Source of the DNA: DQWO01 sp964478545
GTDB taxonomy: Bacteria > Desulfobacterota > Anaeroferrophillalia > Anaeroferrophillales > Anaeroferrophillaceae
DNA length: 64,000 nt
Assembly: GCA_964478545.1 (NCBI GenBank)
Contig: CAYZIS010000012.1
Coordinates: 1 to 64,000, forward strand
Direction of reading: 5' to 3'
The translations under genes and the position numbers were made by a program. Numbering within the stretch: position 1 is the stretch's first letter; every line of letters begins with the position of its first letter. The notes beneath the pieces were generated by a model. It searched no databases. It had not been told where the DNA came from and saw only the letters and a program-made list of their open reading frames with translations. Of the stretch, positions 43,801 through 51,621 are shown in pieces.

Positions 43801-44402
43801 TGTTCCGCCTTGGCGAGCATTTGATGTTGCTTTACGGTCGTGGCCAGCTAAATCTGGACGATGCCGAAAGTTTGCTATCGCGTTTTTTAACCAATTCAAA
43901 TTCTGAGATCAGAAGATATGCCATCCGTTTTGTCGGCCAAAGCTTGAAAGGAAATAAAGAAGTTCCAACTGAGATTATAGGTAGATTCCAGATTTTATGG
44001 GAAAAATATTGGCCTACAATTGGGAAAACAGAAGCCGAAGAAAAATCCGATGCCTATCTTTTTGGCACATGGTTTTCATCCGGACAATTCCCATCCCAAT
44101 GGGCATTGGAACAACTTGGAAAGTTTATTGATGTTATTCCGTTGCCAGAACCAAACGATTCTATCATGAAACAATTGGCAAAAATTTCAAATATAGATAT
44201 CGTGATGACGATACGAATTCTCGACCGGATAATTCGTGCAGATCGGGAAGGTTGGCGAATTCATGGATGGCAAGAACCCGCAATGCAGATTCTACATGCT
44301 GGAATTGAATCTGGCAATGATGGCTCCCGCCGAATGGCAGTTGACCTTATCAATTATCTAGGGAGACGTGGTTATACTGATTTTGGGAAACTGCTCGATT
44401 GA
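40875..44402 (+). CDS. Large helical protein of unknown function (1175 residues)
   Basis: No enzyme motif, P-loop or membrane segment was found. The sequence is almost entirely alpha-helical, with many helix pairs of the kind seen in HEAT/ARM solenoids (for example DVAATLVPSVCQAVKEGVLW and AAMTLVEALFTPSLSEG). The N-terminal segment GRVHFIAHAVRDIADRL looks like a conserved block shared with other island proteins; this is an impression, not tested. It lies 50 bases after the helicase on the same strand with an AGAGGGCAAA site. GC content varies from about 33% to 58% along the gene, suggesting mosaic history. By position it may be a sensor or regulator of the operon. Confidence 0.75.
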   Translation: MNFDFEAATIATLADSSSWPQQRLELVTWFRENALPLAEAYEGAILLLSNERFPGRVHFIAHAVRDIADRLIYVLDPQQPSNRVQYENELDKIEKEWPSIATFNGDSEIDVTIAISYNVGLRINDLVEAHRARRKRPSNYELLFRYLMHNEPLHGEINQRLVSDFKKTRQWFMGNTHLRKEPLIVTETELQIQFNKFEGMMHSFVGNFFTVIKEIDEILQQTNKPTSELLEATIPLISSPQHERYFFSRLENPYWVGLLHKRKFFAHQPKAERFENGVHFPQWAPSKYLARMAKYLPAEVADIFAAMKTDNAAIIGDMIEAARAMPADVAATLVPSVCQAVKEGVLWIYFKEAVKLSVYLVKGGKISAAMTLVEALFTPSLSEGQVELNQMDEYWYAAGLKKIVPVLAAQGEVASKFLSLLCDWLKIFVQAMKYVDLDTGSDNSQIWRPAIEEHEQNNDYEFASVMVGFVREGFERAIHKNNLLLAKALEIVDQHQYLVFKRIRIHLINEFAEENCELVRQVIMDYSLFENSWYKHEYAMLAGKRLTFLTPDERKEWLGWIDAGPDMSNYDEWFRTHRGCDATDEDRESYIQYWQFEKLHWVRDHLTGERRTFYDEMLKKHGEPELADLNIRSGSTRWGNESPITLDALMKISFDEVVTKVSSWEPEEPRAMGPNIEGLASTFKQYVGNSPVEFSSRAEALVEKPAIFVREFISQMNETVKNGVKIDVSAVLRLCQWVVECPIKERMATPYEHEGLIDQDWQWTRDEICRFIENVCKAMDGESPKYPLDNLRQSIWQLLNVLCYAPIQSNIIDDTSPVDPRNHDYLTLGINSSRGKAVEAALAYAKWIGNNLKTSANNRENVPGGFASIPEVREMLEWQIAPDNRSAEALSIIGVYISLLYLIDRDWLSKVANQLFDLESIEKTPPAIAGWAAWNAFLVWGHAHIEFYQMFKSQFAYTVEQAEEIEITESSRAQPMFRLGEHLMLLYGRGQLNLDDAESLLSRFLTNSNSEIRRYAIRFVGQSLKGNKEVPTEIIGRFQILWEKYWPTIGKTEAEEKSDAYLFGTWFSSGQFPSQWALEQLGKFIDVIPLPEPNDSIMKQLAKISNIDIVMTIRILDRIIRADREGWRIHGWQEPAMQILHAGIESGNDGSRRMAVDLINYLGRRGYTDFGKLLD

Positions 44403-44468
44403 TTAAGTGTATAATGAACTCCCTGGAAAAACTGAGGTGGTCCCTCCTTTGAAAAGGGTAATAAACAA

Positions 44469-45137
44469 TCAGCGCTCAACTAGAATGCTCTTTAAGACAT
44501 AATCTCGAAATGACTGTTCATTAGTAAAAAAACGATACCCAACTTTATTGGCAACCGCTTCGGTATCTGGCCCCTCATCAATAAGCAGAGCTACCGGTTG
44601 ACTAAGGCCCTCCTGTAACCCATTCGGCCATGCAAGGTCGAAAACGGCTAATGGTTGGTCAGTATATTCATCGATTACCTCAAAAAGAAACTCCCCTTCA
44701 GGCAACCCCATTTCAAGAACCCACTGATTAATTTCCAGTAAAAGATCTTCTTCTTCCTCACTGGTTACCCCACCGGGAATGATCGTTTCAGCTGTATGAA
44801 CCGGCGGTTTTCGCTCGTCAATTGGTCGCTCAGGAATTTTTCCGGCCAGCAAAGTATCAAGAAATTCATTAGCTGCTTTAGCCAACAACTGACGACGAGC
44901 AGCCAAAAAATCAAGGTATCTCTCCGGCTGCCAGAGGTCACGGTCCATGGAGATCCAGTGAGATTCAACCGCGCCGGGATTTTTATCGCAATATTCTTCC
45001 AGGTACTCAGCCGGATATCGGTCAGAAACCTCCAGGTTCGTGGATTGGGTTAGAAAAGTAAAATTGGCAATAGCGTTGACCTGTGGCCCTTCATATCCAT
45101 GTTTGTAGAGCATTGCTTTAGGGAAAATGTGGTGCAC
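44469..45137 (-). pseudogene. DUF1524-type HNH nuclease, 5'-truncated
   Basis: 222 residues starting at GTG, with the HNH-like motif HHIFPKAMLYKHGYEG at the very N-terminus, then NLEVSDRYPAEYLEEY. In GmrSD-type and DUF262-DUF1524 proteins this motif lies near the C-terminus after a ParB-like N-terminal domain, which is missing here. Upstream in-frame codons (KLSTLQV) still look homologous, but a stop appears about 40 bases further. It is therefore a remnant of a modified-DNA-targeting nuclease, probably inactive. It is convergent with the 1175-residue gene. Confidence 0.7.
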
Positions 45138-45323
45138 CTGAAGAGTGCTCAGTTTCCCTATCCCATGTTTAACAAGATTTTAGTAAAAAAGGCTATTTGC
45201 ACCCAAAAAACTTAAAAAAAGTCAATAAAATCAAGGGGTGAATTGCCAATTTTCATTTGTAGTGCCAGTCGACCTTTTTTTAAGCTATTTAAGATGCAAC
45301 CCTTCACTTCTTTTCTTTTACCC

Positions 45324-45352
45324 TTGACTTGACCATTTGAGTTGACTATTAT
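45324..45352 (+). promoter_or_regulatory. Promoter of the Phd/PIN operon
   Basis: TTGACT (45324-45329) and TATTAT (45347-45352) with a 17-base spacer lie 27 bases before the antitoxin start. A TTGAC repeat inside the spacer (45342) may be part of an operator. Confidence 0.6.
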
Positions 45353-45379
45353 ATTATTTACAGTAAAGGAGATGACAAT

Positions 45380-45613
45380 ATGAAAACTATGGGAATAAGC
45401 AAATTCAAATCACATGCCTTGAAAATTTTGGACCAAGTCGCTAAAACACAGGAAATTATTGTTATAACAAAGCGAGGGAAACCATTAGCCCAAATAACAC
45501 CTTATCGTAATGCTGATATAAATCCTAAAGCAGGAAAACTTTCTGATGCTCTTGTTTTTGAAAAAGACATCATTTCACCTCTGGGTGAGGAAATATGGGA
45601 TGCCTGCAAGTGA
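45380..45613 (+). CDS. Phd/YefM-family antitoxin
   Basis: 77 residues starting MKTMGISKFKSHALKILDQV, followed by IVITKRGKPLAQITPY, the classic Phd/YefM N-terminal DNA-binding fold. The C-terminal part (GEEIWDACK) would contact the toxin. A perfect AAAGGAGATG site precedes the ATG, and a promoter lies at 45324. It is the first gene of the pair and should autoregulate. Confidence 0.93.
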   Translation: MKTMGISKFKSHALKILDQVAKTQEIIVITKRGKPLAQITPYRNADINPKAGKLSDALVFEKDIISPLGEEIWDACK

Positions 45614-46008
45614 TATACCTGCTCGATACTCACACTTGGATCTGGTGGAATATGAATCCACAAAAGTTATCGCCAAGGGTTAAAGAAATCATTGGCGATA
45701 CAAGCATGTATGAGGAAATGCTTTTATCCGCAATATCTCCATGGGAATTCAGCAAACTTCTTGAGAAAAAAAGAATCGGTATTTCCTGTAATCCGGAGGA
45801 TTGGATACATTCTGCCATTAATATGCCAAAACTGAAACTAGTACCTCTCTCCCCCGTTTTATCATACCGTTCAACGGTGCTTCCCCAGCCTTTCCATAAT
45901 GATCCAGCTGATCAAATTATTGTCGCAACGGCGCGCGAGGAAAATGCCACCATTCTGAGCAAAGACGAAAGAATTCTTGCTTATAAAAATGTTCGAAGTC
46001 TCTGGTAA
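45610..46008 (+). CDS. PIN-domain toxin (VapC-like)
   Basis: About 132 residues. Acidic metal ligands of the PIN ribonuclease are visible: D in YLLDTHTWIWW, E in ISPWEFSKL, D in NDPADQIIVATARE and D in TILSKDERI. It is the type often paired with Phd/YefM antitoxins. The start is taken as GTG 45610, which overlaps the antitoxin stop (GTGA); an ATG at 45595 would add five residues. Such toxins cleave tRNA or rRNA. Confidence 0.9.
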   Translation: MIYLLDTHTWIWWNMNPQKLSPRVKEIIGDTSMYEEMLLSAISPWEFSKLLEKKRIGISCNPEDWIHSAINMPKLKLVPLSPVLSYRSTVLPQPFHNDPADQIIVATAREENATILSKDERILAYKNVRSLW

Positions 46009-46050
46009 TCATTAAAAGCGTCGTCAAATAAACCACTTCTTTTAATTTAC

Positions 46051-46078
46051 AGAGCATCTGAGTACGGATCAGAAGACC
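46051..46078 (+). repeat. Degenerate tRNA-Arg-like fragment
   Basis: 28 bases match tRNA-Arg positions 21125-21152 at 24 positions, covering the end of the D arm and the whole anticodon arm (TACGGATCAGAAG is exact). It lacks acceptor and T arms. It lies where the accessory segment gives way to chromosomal genes, so it may be an old attachment-site or tRNA remnant. Confidence 0.5.
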
Positions 46079-46106
46079 ACTAAAAACCCCTTGAAAGGAG
46101 GATAAG

Positions 46107-46463
46107 ATGATCAGAACAATTTTTGCAACCCTTTTCTTACTGCTGTTCACCGCCATTTCGGCAGCTGCCGGTAGCAGCTACATGGTGACATTCCAAACCA
46201 CCGATTGCAATGGCGATACGGGTATTGCTTCCGTAGAAATTAACCGCATTTACAAGATCGAGACGGTGGAATGTGACCCGCCGTACCAGGCTGCCAAACG
46301 CAAGCAGGTACTGGTAACCTCAAAGGCCCTCCATGACAGCTACGATGTATTCACTATGGATGAAAAAGAAAGCATCAATATCCAGAAACAGATTCAGGCC
46401 TATATGGACGCCCGGCGCAAGCTGCTGGAAAACGGCAGCCCGATCATACTCCATGACAACTGA
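46107..46463 (+). CDS. Small exported protein of unknown function
   Basis: 118 residues with a signal peptide (MIRTIFATLFLLLFTAISAA) cleaved near AAAG/SSY. The mature part of about 97 residues has two cysteines (TTDCNGD, ECDPPY) that may form a disulphide. It has a strong GAAAGGAGG site. No domain is recognised. It is the first gene beyond the accessory segment. Confidence 0.75.
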   Translation: MIRTIFATLFLLLFTAISAAAGSSYMVTFQTTDCNGDTGIASVEINRIYKIETVECDPPYQAAKRKQVLVTSKALHDSYDVFTMDEKESINIQKQIQAYMDARRKLLENGSPIILHDN

Positions 46464-46466
46464 GAA

Positions 46467-47537
46467 CTAGCCTACGGCCCGTTCGGCGGCCGCCAAGGCG
46501 CCCTCCAGATAGCCGCCTTGATCTTCTGTCGTTTCCGTCCCCGCGAAGCGGATGATTCCATTCCAAAAACTTGATTTCCCCGCCGGTGGATGATAACGGG
46601 GATGCTCCCGCATGGGAGCTTTATCTATATAGGTGGCGGTATAAGGCTCATTGGCCCAATCCTGATAGAAGTAACTGGCTGGATACTGAGCTTGGTCGCC
46701 AAACAAGATGGCCAACTGGACCAGCATTGCCTCAATCAGTAAATCTTTATTGCCCCGCCCGGCGGCCGGGAGCCCCACAAAGCTCATAATCCCATAGGGG
46801 CCTTCATCATCGTTGGAGCCATCGTGAATCTCCACCATGGGACCGCGCTGACTGAAGGCCTGGCCGGAAAGATTGTCAGCCCGCCAGAACGGTTGTTCAT
46901 ACACCGCGTAAAATTTCGCTTGTCCCGCCATCCAGGTGCCGATTTTCAGCATCGATTGACAAAGATTGTCGGAAAGATCGGGATCAAACAGGATGCTGGA
47001 AGCAATAAGCCGCGGCGGCAGGGCCAAAATCACCCGTTTTGCCTCGTAGCAGGCGATGGGTTCCTGCTCTAGTTTGCCAACGCTCACCCGTGCTCCATCA
47101 TCGCTTTTTTCAATGTTGCAGACAGGATGATTGAGCTTTATCGCCCCGAGCGGAATTTCCCTGGACAGACCTTCTATTAATGCCATCATTCCTCCCCGCA
47201 AACGCCAGGAGGGCGGTTCCATGGGGTAGCCACTGACATTGCGAACGTCACCGCTGGGCCCCTGGTAACGTCCCAAGCCTGTTTCAAACTGCCGATATGG
47301 ACTCAGTCCCAGGGTTTTTACCAGTTTCACCATTCTCGGCTGAATATCCGGCCAAAACCATGAAGGTCCCATATCAGCATACAGCATCCCGCATTGAGGG
47401 CTGAGAATGCGGCCACCTAGACGGCTCCGTGCTTCCAATACTACAAAAGATTTCCCCTGCTTCGCCAGCAAATAAGCGGCATACAAACCACTAAGGCCGG
47501 CACCAACAATCAAAGTCTCAACCGATTCTACTCGCAT
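46467..47537 (-). CDS. FAD-dependent amine oxidase
   Basis: 356 residues. The dinucleotide-binding motif is IVGAGLSGLYAAYLL (near the N-terminus) with LEARSRLGGRI. The C-terminal FAD motif is IRFAGTETTEDQGGYLEGAL, typical of flavin monoamine oxidases. It is shorter than eukaryotic MAO (about 520 residues), lacking the membrane tail. The substrate is not predictable. It is convergent with the small exported protein, with only 3 bases between the stops. Confidence 0.88.
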   Translation of the reverse strand: MRVESVETLIVGAGLSGLYAAYLLAKQGKSFVVLEARSRLGGRILSPQCGMLYADMGPSWFWPDIQPRMVKLVKTLGLSPYRQFETGLGRYQGPSGDVRNVSGYPMEPPSWRLRGGMMALIEGLSREIPLGAIKLNHPVCNIEKSDDGARVSVGKLEQEPIACYEAKRVILALPPRLIASSILFDPDLSDNLCQSMLKIGTWMAGQAKFYAVYEQPFWRADNLSGQAFSQRGPMVEIHDGSNDDEGPYGIMSFVGLPAAGRGNKDLLIEAMLVQLAILFGDQAQYPASYFYQDWANEPYTATYIDKAPMREHPRYHPPAGKSSFWNGIIRFAGTETTEDQGGYLEGALAAAERAVG

Positions 47538-47560
47538 GTAATTCTTCCCATTTTCCTTCT

Positions 47561-48436
47561 CTATAACTGAATAAATCCGTCACCACCATAAAGCAATGTT
47601 TTTTTCAAACCAAATATATCAATTAAGAGAATATAGAGGGCATAGACTTCAAGCCCGAAAGGCAGATACCCAAAGTAGCCCAAAACCGGCATTTCAAAAA
47701 TATGAAAAACATCCACAAAGGGAATAATATAGACCCATTTAGGCAGGGCATAATAATTCCACATCTCCCAAAAAAAACCGCAGGTCAGCGCTCCAAGGGC
47801 CAAATCAAGAGTGGGACGCCAGTTCCCTTTTGCAAGGTATCGTAAAAGCGATGGTGATCCACGCAGGCTGTTTATTGAATCAAAAATGAAATAGAGCGCT
47901 ATCCAGATAAAGGGGAAACAGTAACGCGGGAAGATTATAACCGCAGCCAGCATCATGATGCCTGAAAAGATAAATGCCAACAACCTCCGTCTGGTAATGA
48001 CAATCCGATACCAACTCTTAGAACCATCCAGAAAGCGTGATGAGCGCCACAGTTCTGCCGTCGAAAGAACCGCAGGGATAACTATACTGAAATGAACGGA
48101 AGCACGTAAGCCATATTCCAGGAAACCAACCGGGCGATTGAACAGGTAATGCCAGTTCTGCATAAACCGGTTAAAAAACTCGAAAAGCCACCAGCCGGGA
48201 ATGGAAAGCAGGAACATACCGGCAAAGGCTATGGGATTGCGGCTAAAAAGAGAGGAACTGCTGCGTTTCCAGTTCAACCCGTCCACAACCAGGACATAAC
48301 CAAGCCAGAGGAGCAAGAAGGAATTTTCCCAAAGGAATTGAAAACCCACAGGCCTGATCCAGGCCAGAGGCCAACCGATGACAACCAATCCCAACCCCAG
48401 ATAACCACGTTTAGGAAAGCCGTATGATCTCACCAT
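47561..48436 (-). CDS. Integral membrane protein of unknown function
   Basis: 291 residues with about seven to eight hydrophobic helices, for example GYLGLGLVVIGWPLAWI, IAFAGMFLLSIPGWWLF and RLLAFIFSGIMMLAAVIIF. Many aromatic residues occur near helix ends, including WEMWNYYALPKWVYIIPF. No transporter or enzyme signature is recognised. It lies 23 bases upstream of the amine oxidase on the same strand, so they may be co-transcribed. Confidence 0.7.
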   Translation of the reverse strand: MVRSYGFPKRGYLGLGLVVIGWPLAWIRPVGFQFLWENSFLLLWLGYVLVVDGLNWKRSSSSLFSRNPIAFAGMFLLSIPGWWLFEFFNRFMQNWHYLFNRPVGFLEYGLRASVHFSIVIPAVLSTAELWRSSRFLDGSKSWYRIVITRRRLLAFIFSGIMMLAAVIIFPRYCFPFIWIALYFIFDSINSLRGSPSLLRYLAKGNWRPTLDLALGALTCGFFWEMWNYYALPKWVYIIPFVDVFHIFEMPVLGYFGYLPFGLEVYALYILLIDIFGLKKTLLYGGDGFIQL

Positions 48437-48515
48437 CGTAACAACTCACCCACTACGCTTTAACTATATCTGCATCTGCCATAAAAAAAAATCCATAGGC
48501 ACAAAGCGGTTCAGC

Positions 48516-49043
48516 CTAAACATTCTTTTCCATCTTTTCCATACAGGGAATACACATTTTTCTGCCGTTGACCACCCGGATCCGGCTTTCCATCACCGCT
48601 TCGCCGCAGCAGTCACAAATCACGGATGCCAAAATCCTGGCTTTTTCCGGCTCCCGGATCTGCACCGAGGTTAAGGAAAACATCTCCGCGTCATCGGCTT
48701 CCAGCAACCAGCGGATATATTCCTGGCGATCGGCCTTTTTTTCTTTCGGCACCGCCTGGTGGTTCAAAACCACCCTAACACCCTCCCCGGTTTTGCGGGA
48801 ATAGAGCGTATAGGCCTGCTTGCCATAGTCTTTGAAGATCAGATTCCCTTTGCCAAAAGTGCAGCCGCTGAGATATTGCAGGGCATCGACCCCACAGGCA
48901 TTGTTCTCAGTAATGGCCACGAGCTCTTCATCCTCGGCCCGGCATTGAACCAAAAAACCCATGGCCGCTTTAGTCATCCGGTAGCCCATGGCCAGGCCCG
49001 GACAACTGTGACCGTGAAACTTTATCAAGTTATCGTATTCCAT
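48516..49043 (-). CDS. FmdE-family protein with C-terminal zinc ribbon
   Basis: 175 residues from ATG 49043 (a longer frame begins at 49082). The FmdE domain has FHGHSCPGLAMGYRM and a cysteine in ENNACGVDALQYLSGCTFG. The C-terminal zinc ribbon is CDCCGEAVMESR and CIPC. FmdE-like proteins are named after formylmethanofuran dehydrogenase subunit E but are widespread in sulfate reducers and other anaerobes, often linked to molybdenum or tungsten metabolism. No molybdoenzyme gene is adjacent. Confidence 0.88.
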   Translation of the reverse strand: MEYDNLIKFHGHSCPGLAMGYRMTKAAMGFLVQCRAEDEELVAITENNACGVDALQYLSGCTFGKGNLIFKDYGKQAYTLYSRKTGEGVRVVLNHQAVPKEKKADRQEYIRWLLEADDAEMFSLTSVQIREPEKARILASVICDCCGEAVMESRIRVVNGRKMCIPCMEKMEKNV

Positions 49044-49156
49044 AATACATCCCTCACAATTGAGATTGAAACCCAAGTTCAACGTTTAGTAACTTACTCC
49101 TGAAATCCTGTCACTCTTTTCAGTACCCCTTGATGGGTATAAAAAACAAGAAAATT

Positions 49157-49287
49157 CAACTTTCTGCCTGGCATTGCCGGGAATGCACTTCAGGATGTTC
49201 GGGCTTGACTCGCAGCCGTGTCTGCCGACAGGCAGGCGGGATTGGCCGCCGAACGAATCACCTGGACGGTGATTCGCGGCGGACACC
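49157..49287. repeat. Dispersed structured repeat, copy 1
   Basis: About 130 bases homologous to 63610-63738. It contains hairpin A (CTGCC-GACA-GGCAG, 49222-49235) and hairpin B (arms 49246-49262 and 49268-49282). The second copy keeps hairpin A with both arms changed. On the minus strand it starts inside the end of a small membrane gene. Confidence 0.85.
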
Positions 49288-49423
49288 TCATCATGAGGCT
49301 GGCCGGCAGGGTCCAGGAAATCAGGCTAAACACCGGCAATAATTCTCGTCCCCCAATCACCAGCGGCATTCCGAGGCCCAGAATCAAGCCGAGGCCAGCC
49401 AACAGCCAATAACGCCGCCACAT
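49190..49423 (-). CDS. Small membrane protein with repeat-derived C-terminus
   Basis: 77 residues beginning MWRRYWLLAGLGLILGLGMP with a hydrophobic helix, then LLPVFSLISWTLPASLMMR. The last 31 residues are encoded by the dispersed repeat (49157-49287), so the original end was probably replaced or extended. Its ATG overlaps the DUF2334 stop (TAATG), indicating translational coupling. The family is not recognised. Confidence 0.5.
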   Translation of the reverse strand: MWRRYWLLAGLGLILGLGMPLVIGGRELLPVFSLISWTLPASLMMRCPPRITVQVIRSAANPACLSADTAASQARTS

Positions 49424-50178
49424 TATGATAGACCCAGCCAGGTTGATTTGGTCACCGACATTCGGGATTTCAGTAATTTTTCCAATGTTTCCAGCCAATA
49501 GTTTTTTGCACCGGAATGCTGCATATCAACCGGATGCAATCCCAAACGCAAGAGCGGGATTTCGGCATTTTGCCGACGGCGACGATCATTCCAGTATCGA
49601 GATACCCGGCGACGCCATGCATTGCCGGAACTCCACACCAAGGTTGGTGCCCGGATTTTCTCAAAACCCGGCAGGAGCAATAGACCCCCAGGGTCACTGG
49701 TATAGCGTAAAGGCGTGAGAGCCAAGGCTTTGCGGGCTCCGTAACCCATCAACCAGGCCGGAGCCACAAACCCGGCAACCGGCCATCCAAGCCGATCAAA
49801 CTGCTCCAGACCACATTCCAATCGTTCCCTGGCCATACTTTCGGTCAAAGGATAGAATTCTCCCTCATGGGTAAAGACCCGGCGCATAAATATATCCTTG
49901 GGGAAAAACCAAGGCAACGGCAGATCGTCCTGGTGATAATAGCCATGCAGCACCAACTCATCACCCTGAGACTGGCGCTTTTCCATCGCCTGGCAAAAAT
50001 CAGGAAAACAACTGAACTGCCCCTGGTGGTGATAATCAGGAACCACCAACAAAGTCAGGGTGACTTGACCGATTTCATCCACTTCTCGCACAAAATCACG
50101 GTACATATCCCAGGTAGCCGGGGCCACATCATGCAAAACCACGCAAACTCCCCGGCTACAAAGGTTATTTACTCTCAT
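49423..50178 (-). CDS. DUF2334/polysaccharide deacetylase-like protein
   Basis: 251 residues from ATG 50178, which follows AGGAGGTTTTGG. It opens VCVVLHDVAPATWDMYRDF, with the HD metal pair, then DELVLHGYYHQDDL (His ligands) and GFVAPAWLMG. This is the NodB-like TIM-barrel arrangement of DUF2334 proteins, thought to act on surface polysaccharides. No signal peptide is seen. It is coupled to a small membrane protein downstream. Confidence 0.85.
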   Translation of the reverse strand: MRVNNLCSRGVCVVLHDVAPATWDMYRDFVREVDEIGQVTLTLLVVPDYHHQGQFSCFPDFCQAMEKRQSQGDELVLHGYYHQDDLPLPWFFPKDIFMRRVFTHEGEFYPLTESMARERLECGLEQFDRLGWPVAGFVAPAWLMGYGARKALALTPLRYTSDPGGLLLLPGFEKIRAPTLVWSSGNAWRRRVSRYWNDRRRRQNAEIPLLRLGLHPVDMQHSGAKNYWLETLEKLLKSRMSVTKSTWLGLS

Positions 50179-50384
50179 CCAAAACCTCCTGAATTCACTA
50201 CATAAGCCAGTAAAAATATAGTACATAATGCATCGACTAACCATTTGTCAATTTTCAATGTGGAGTTCATCATTTTTCACCAAGCCGGGGGCAATGATTG
50301 TCAAACATAAACGGGTATGATACATAATAACTCTTCTTTTCTGACATTCATAGCACCGAAACTTAGGTTAAACTTGAATCATCC

Positions 50385-51621
50385 ATGAAACAAAACAAAA
50401 AGTTTGTTATCTGGTCCTTTCTGGCCGTCATTGCTGTTTTCGCCCTGATAAAAATCTACGTGGTGGTTTTTGAAAGCAATTTTCATGACCTCAATATTAC
50501 CAATATCGAAAAGATAGAAAAACAACTGGACAGGAAGGATTCATTTTCACTTGCTGTCATTGGCAATATTGAAAATTCCATCGATTTCGCCCCCAGTTAT
50601 GCGGAAAATCATGAGGATGAGAAAAATATTATCCGCTGCAAACCATTCTTTCAATATCGCCGGAAAAACTTTGTGGTTCCGGTAACCAACATTTTTTCAA
50701 CCAGGATAAAAAAAGAATTTCAGCGCATAAGGCCGGATATTGTCCATCTCCACCATCCCTACTGGCTGGGTTCGGTAGGGCTGAAGCTGGCAAAGAAACA
50801 TCAGATCGCTTCCGTGTACACCTACCATACCCGGCTAACCAATACCTACCCCTCTTTCGCAATTTGGCTGGTGGCCGGGTACCACACATGCTCATTAAGC
50901 ATTTTGCCAATTCCTGCAATGCCATTATTGCTCCAACCAAAACGGCAAAGACCTACTTAAGAAATCTGGGGGTAGGGAAGCTGATTGAAATCTTGCCCAC
51001 GGGAATCAACCGGGACAGTTACCGAAAAAATCCGGGAAGACTGCAGCCACTGTTTCATAAATTGAAGAAAGATGGAAAGCTTTTGCTGTTTTCTGTTTTC
51101 CGGCTATCTGAAGAAAAGAACCCCTATTTTCTCCTGGAAGGGATAAAAAAATCAGGGAAAATACTGGGATTCCCTTTACCTGCTGCATCGCCGGAAATGG
51201 CCCTGAAAAGAAAAAGATACAAAAATACATCCGCAAACTGGGATTGAAAAATATGGTGCGGCTTTTGGGGAATATCAACCCGGAGGAACTTGCCCTTTAT
51301 TACCAAATTGCTGATATTTTCATCTTTGCATCCCAGGCGGAAACCCAGGGATTGGTCATTCTGGAAGCCATGGCTGGTGGCTGCCCGGTGGTTGCCATTG
51401 ATGCCAGTGGCATGGATGATATAATTATCAACGGTGAAAACGGCTTCAAAACCCAGGATAACCTTGATGAATGGAGCCAAAAAATCATCAAGCTGATGAA
51501 AAATGAAGATTTGTGCCGGCAGATGGGCAATAACGCCCGTGAATTCTCCCACAACTTTTCCATTGAAACTATAGCTAAAAAGGTTGTGCAACTGTATTAT
51601 CAGATTCTGGCAACGAAATAA
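50385..51621 (+). pseudogene. GT4 glycosyltransferase pseudogene with a foreign N-terminus
   Basis: The first 65 residues (MKQNKKFVIWSFLAVIAVFA to NIENSI) look like the start of a metallophosphoesterase. The frame then enters a GT4 glycosyltransferase at FAPSYAENHEDEKNI. Two one-base shifts follow: one near 50850 in CCCC/TCTTT, after which NLAGGRVPHMLIKHFANSC continues in another frame, and one near 51145 in a run of seven A, after which IRENTGIPFTCCIAGNGPEK continues. The C-terminal part (SQAETQGLVILEAMAGG) is intact. No full-length enzyme can be made without frameshifting. Confidence 0.8.

Noticed and set aside
46051..46078. Functional tRNA
   Set aside because: No acceptor or T arm can be formed, so at most it is a remnant.
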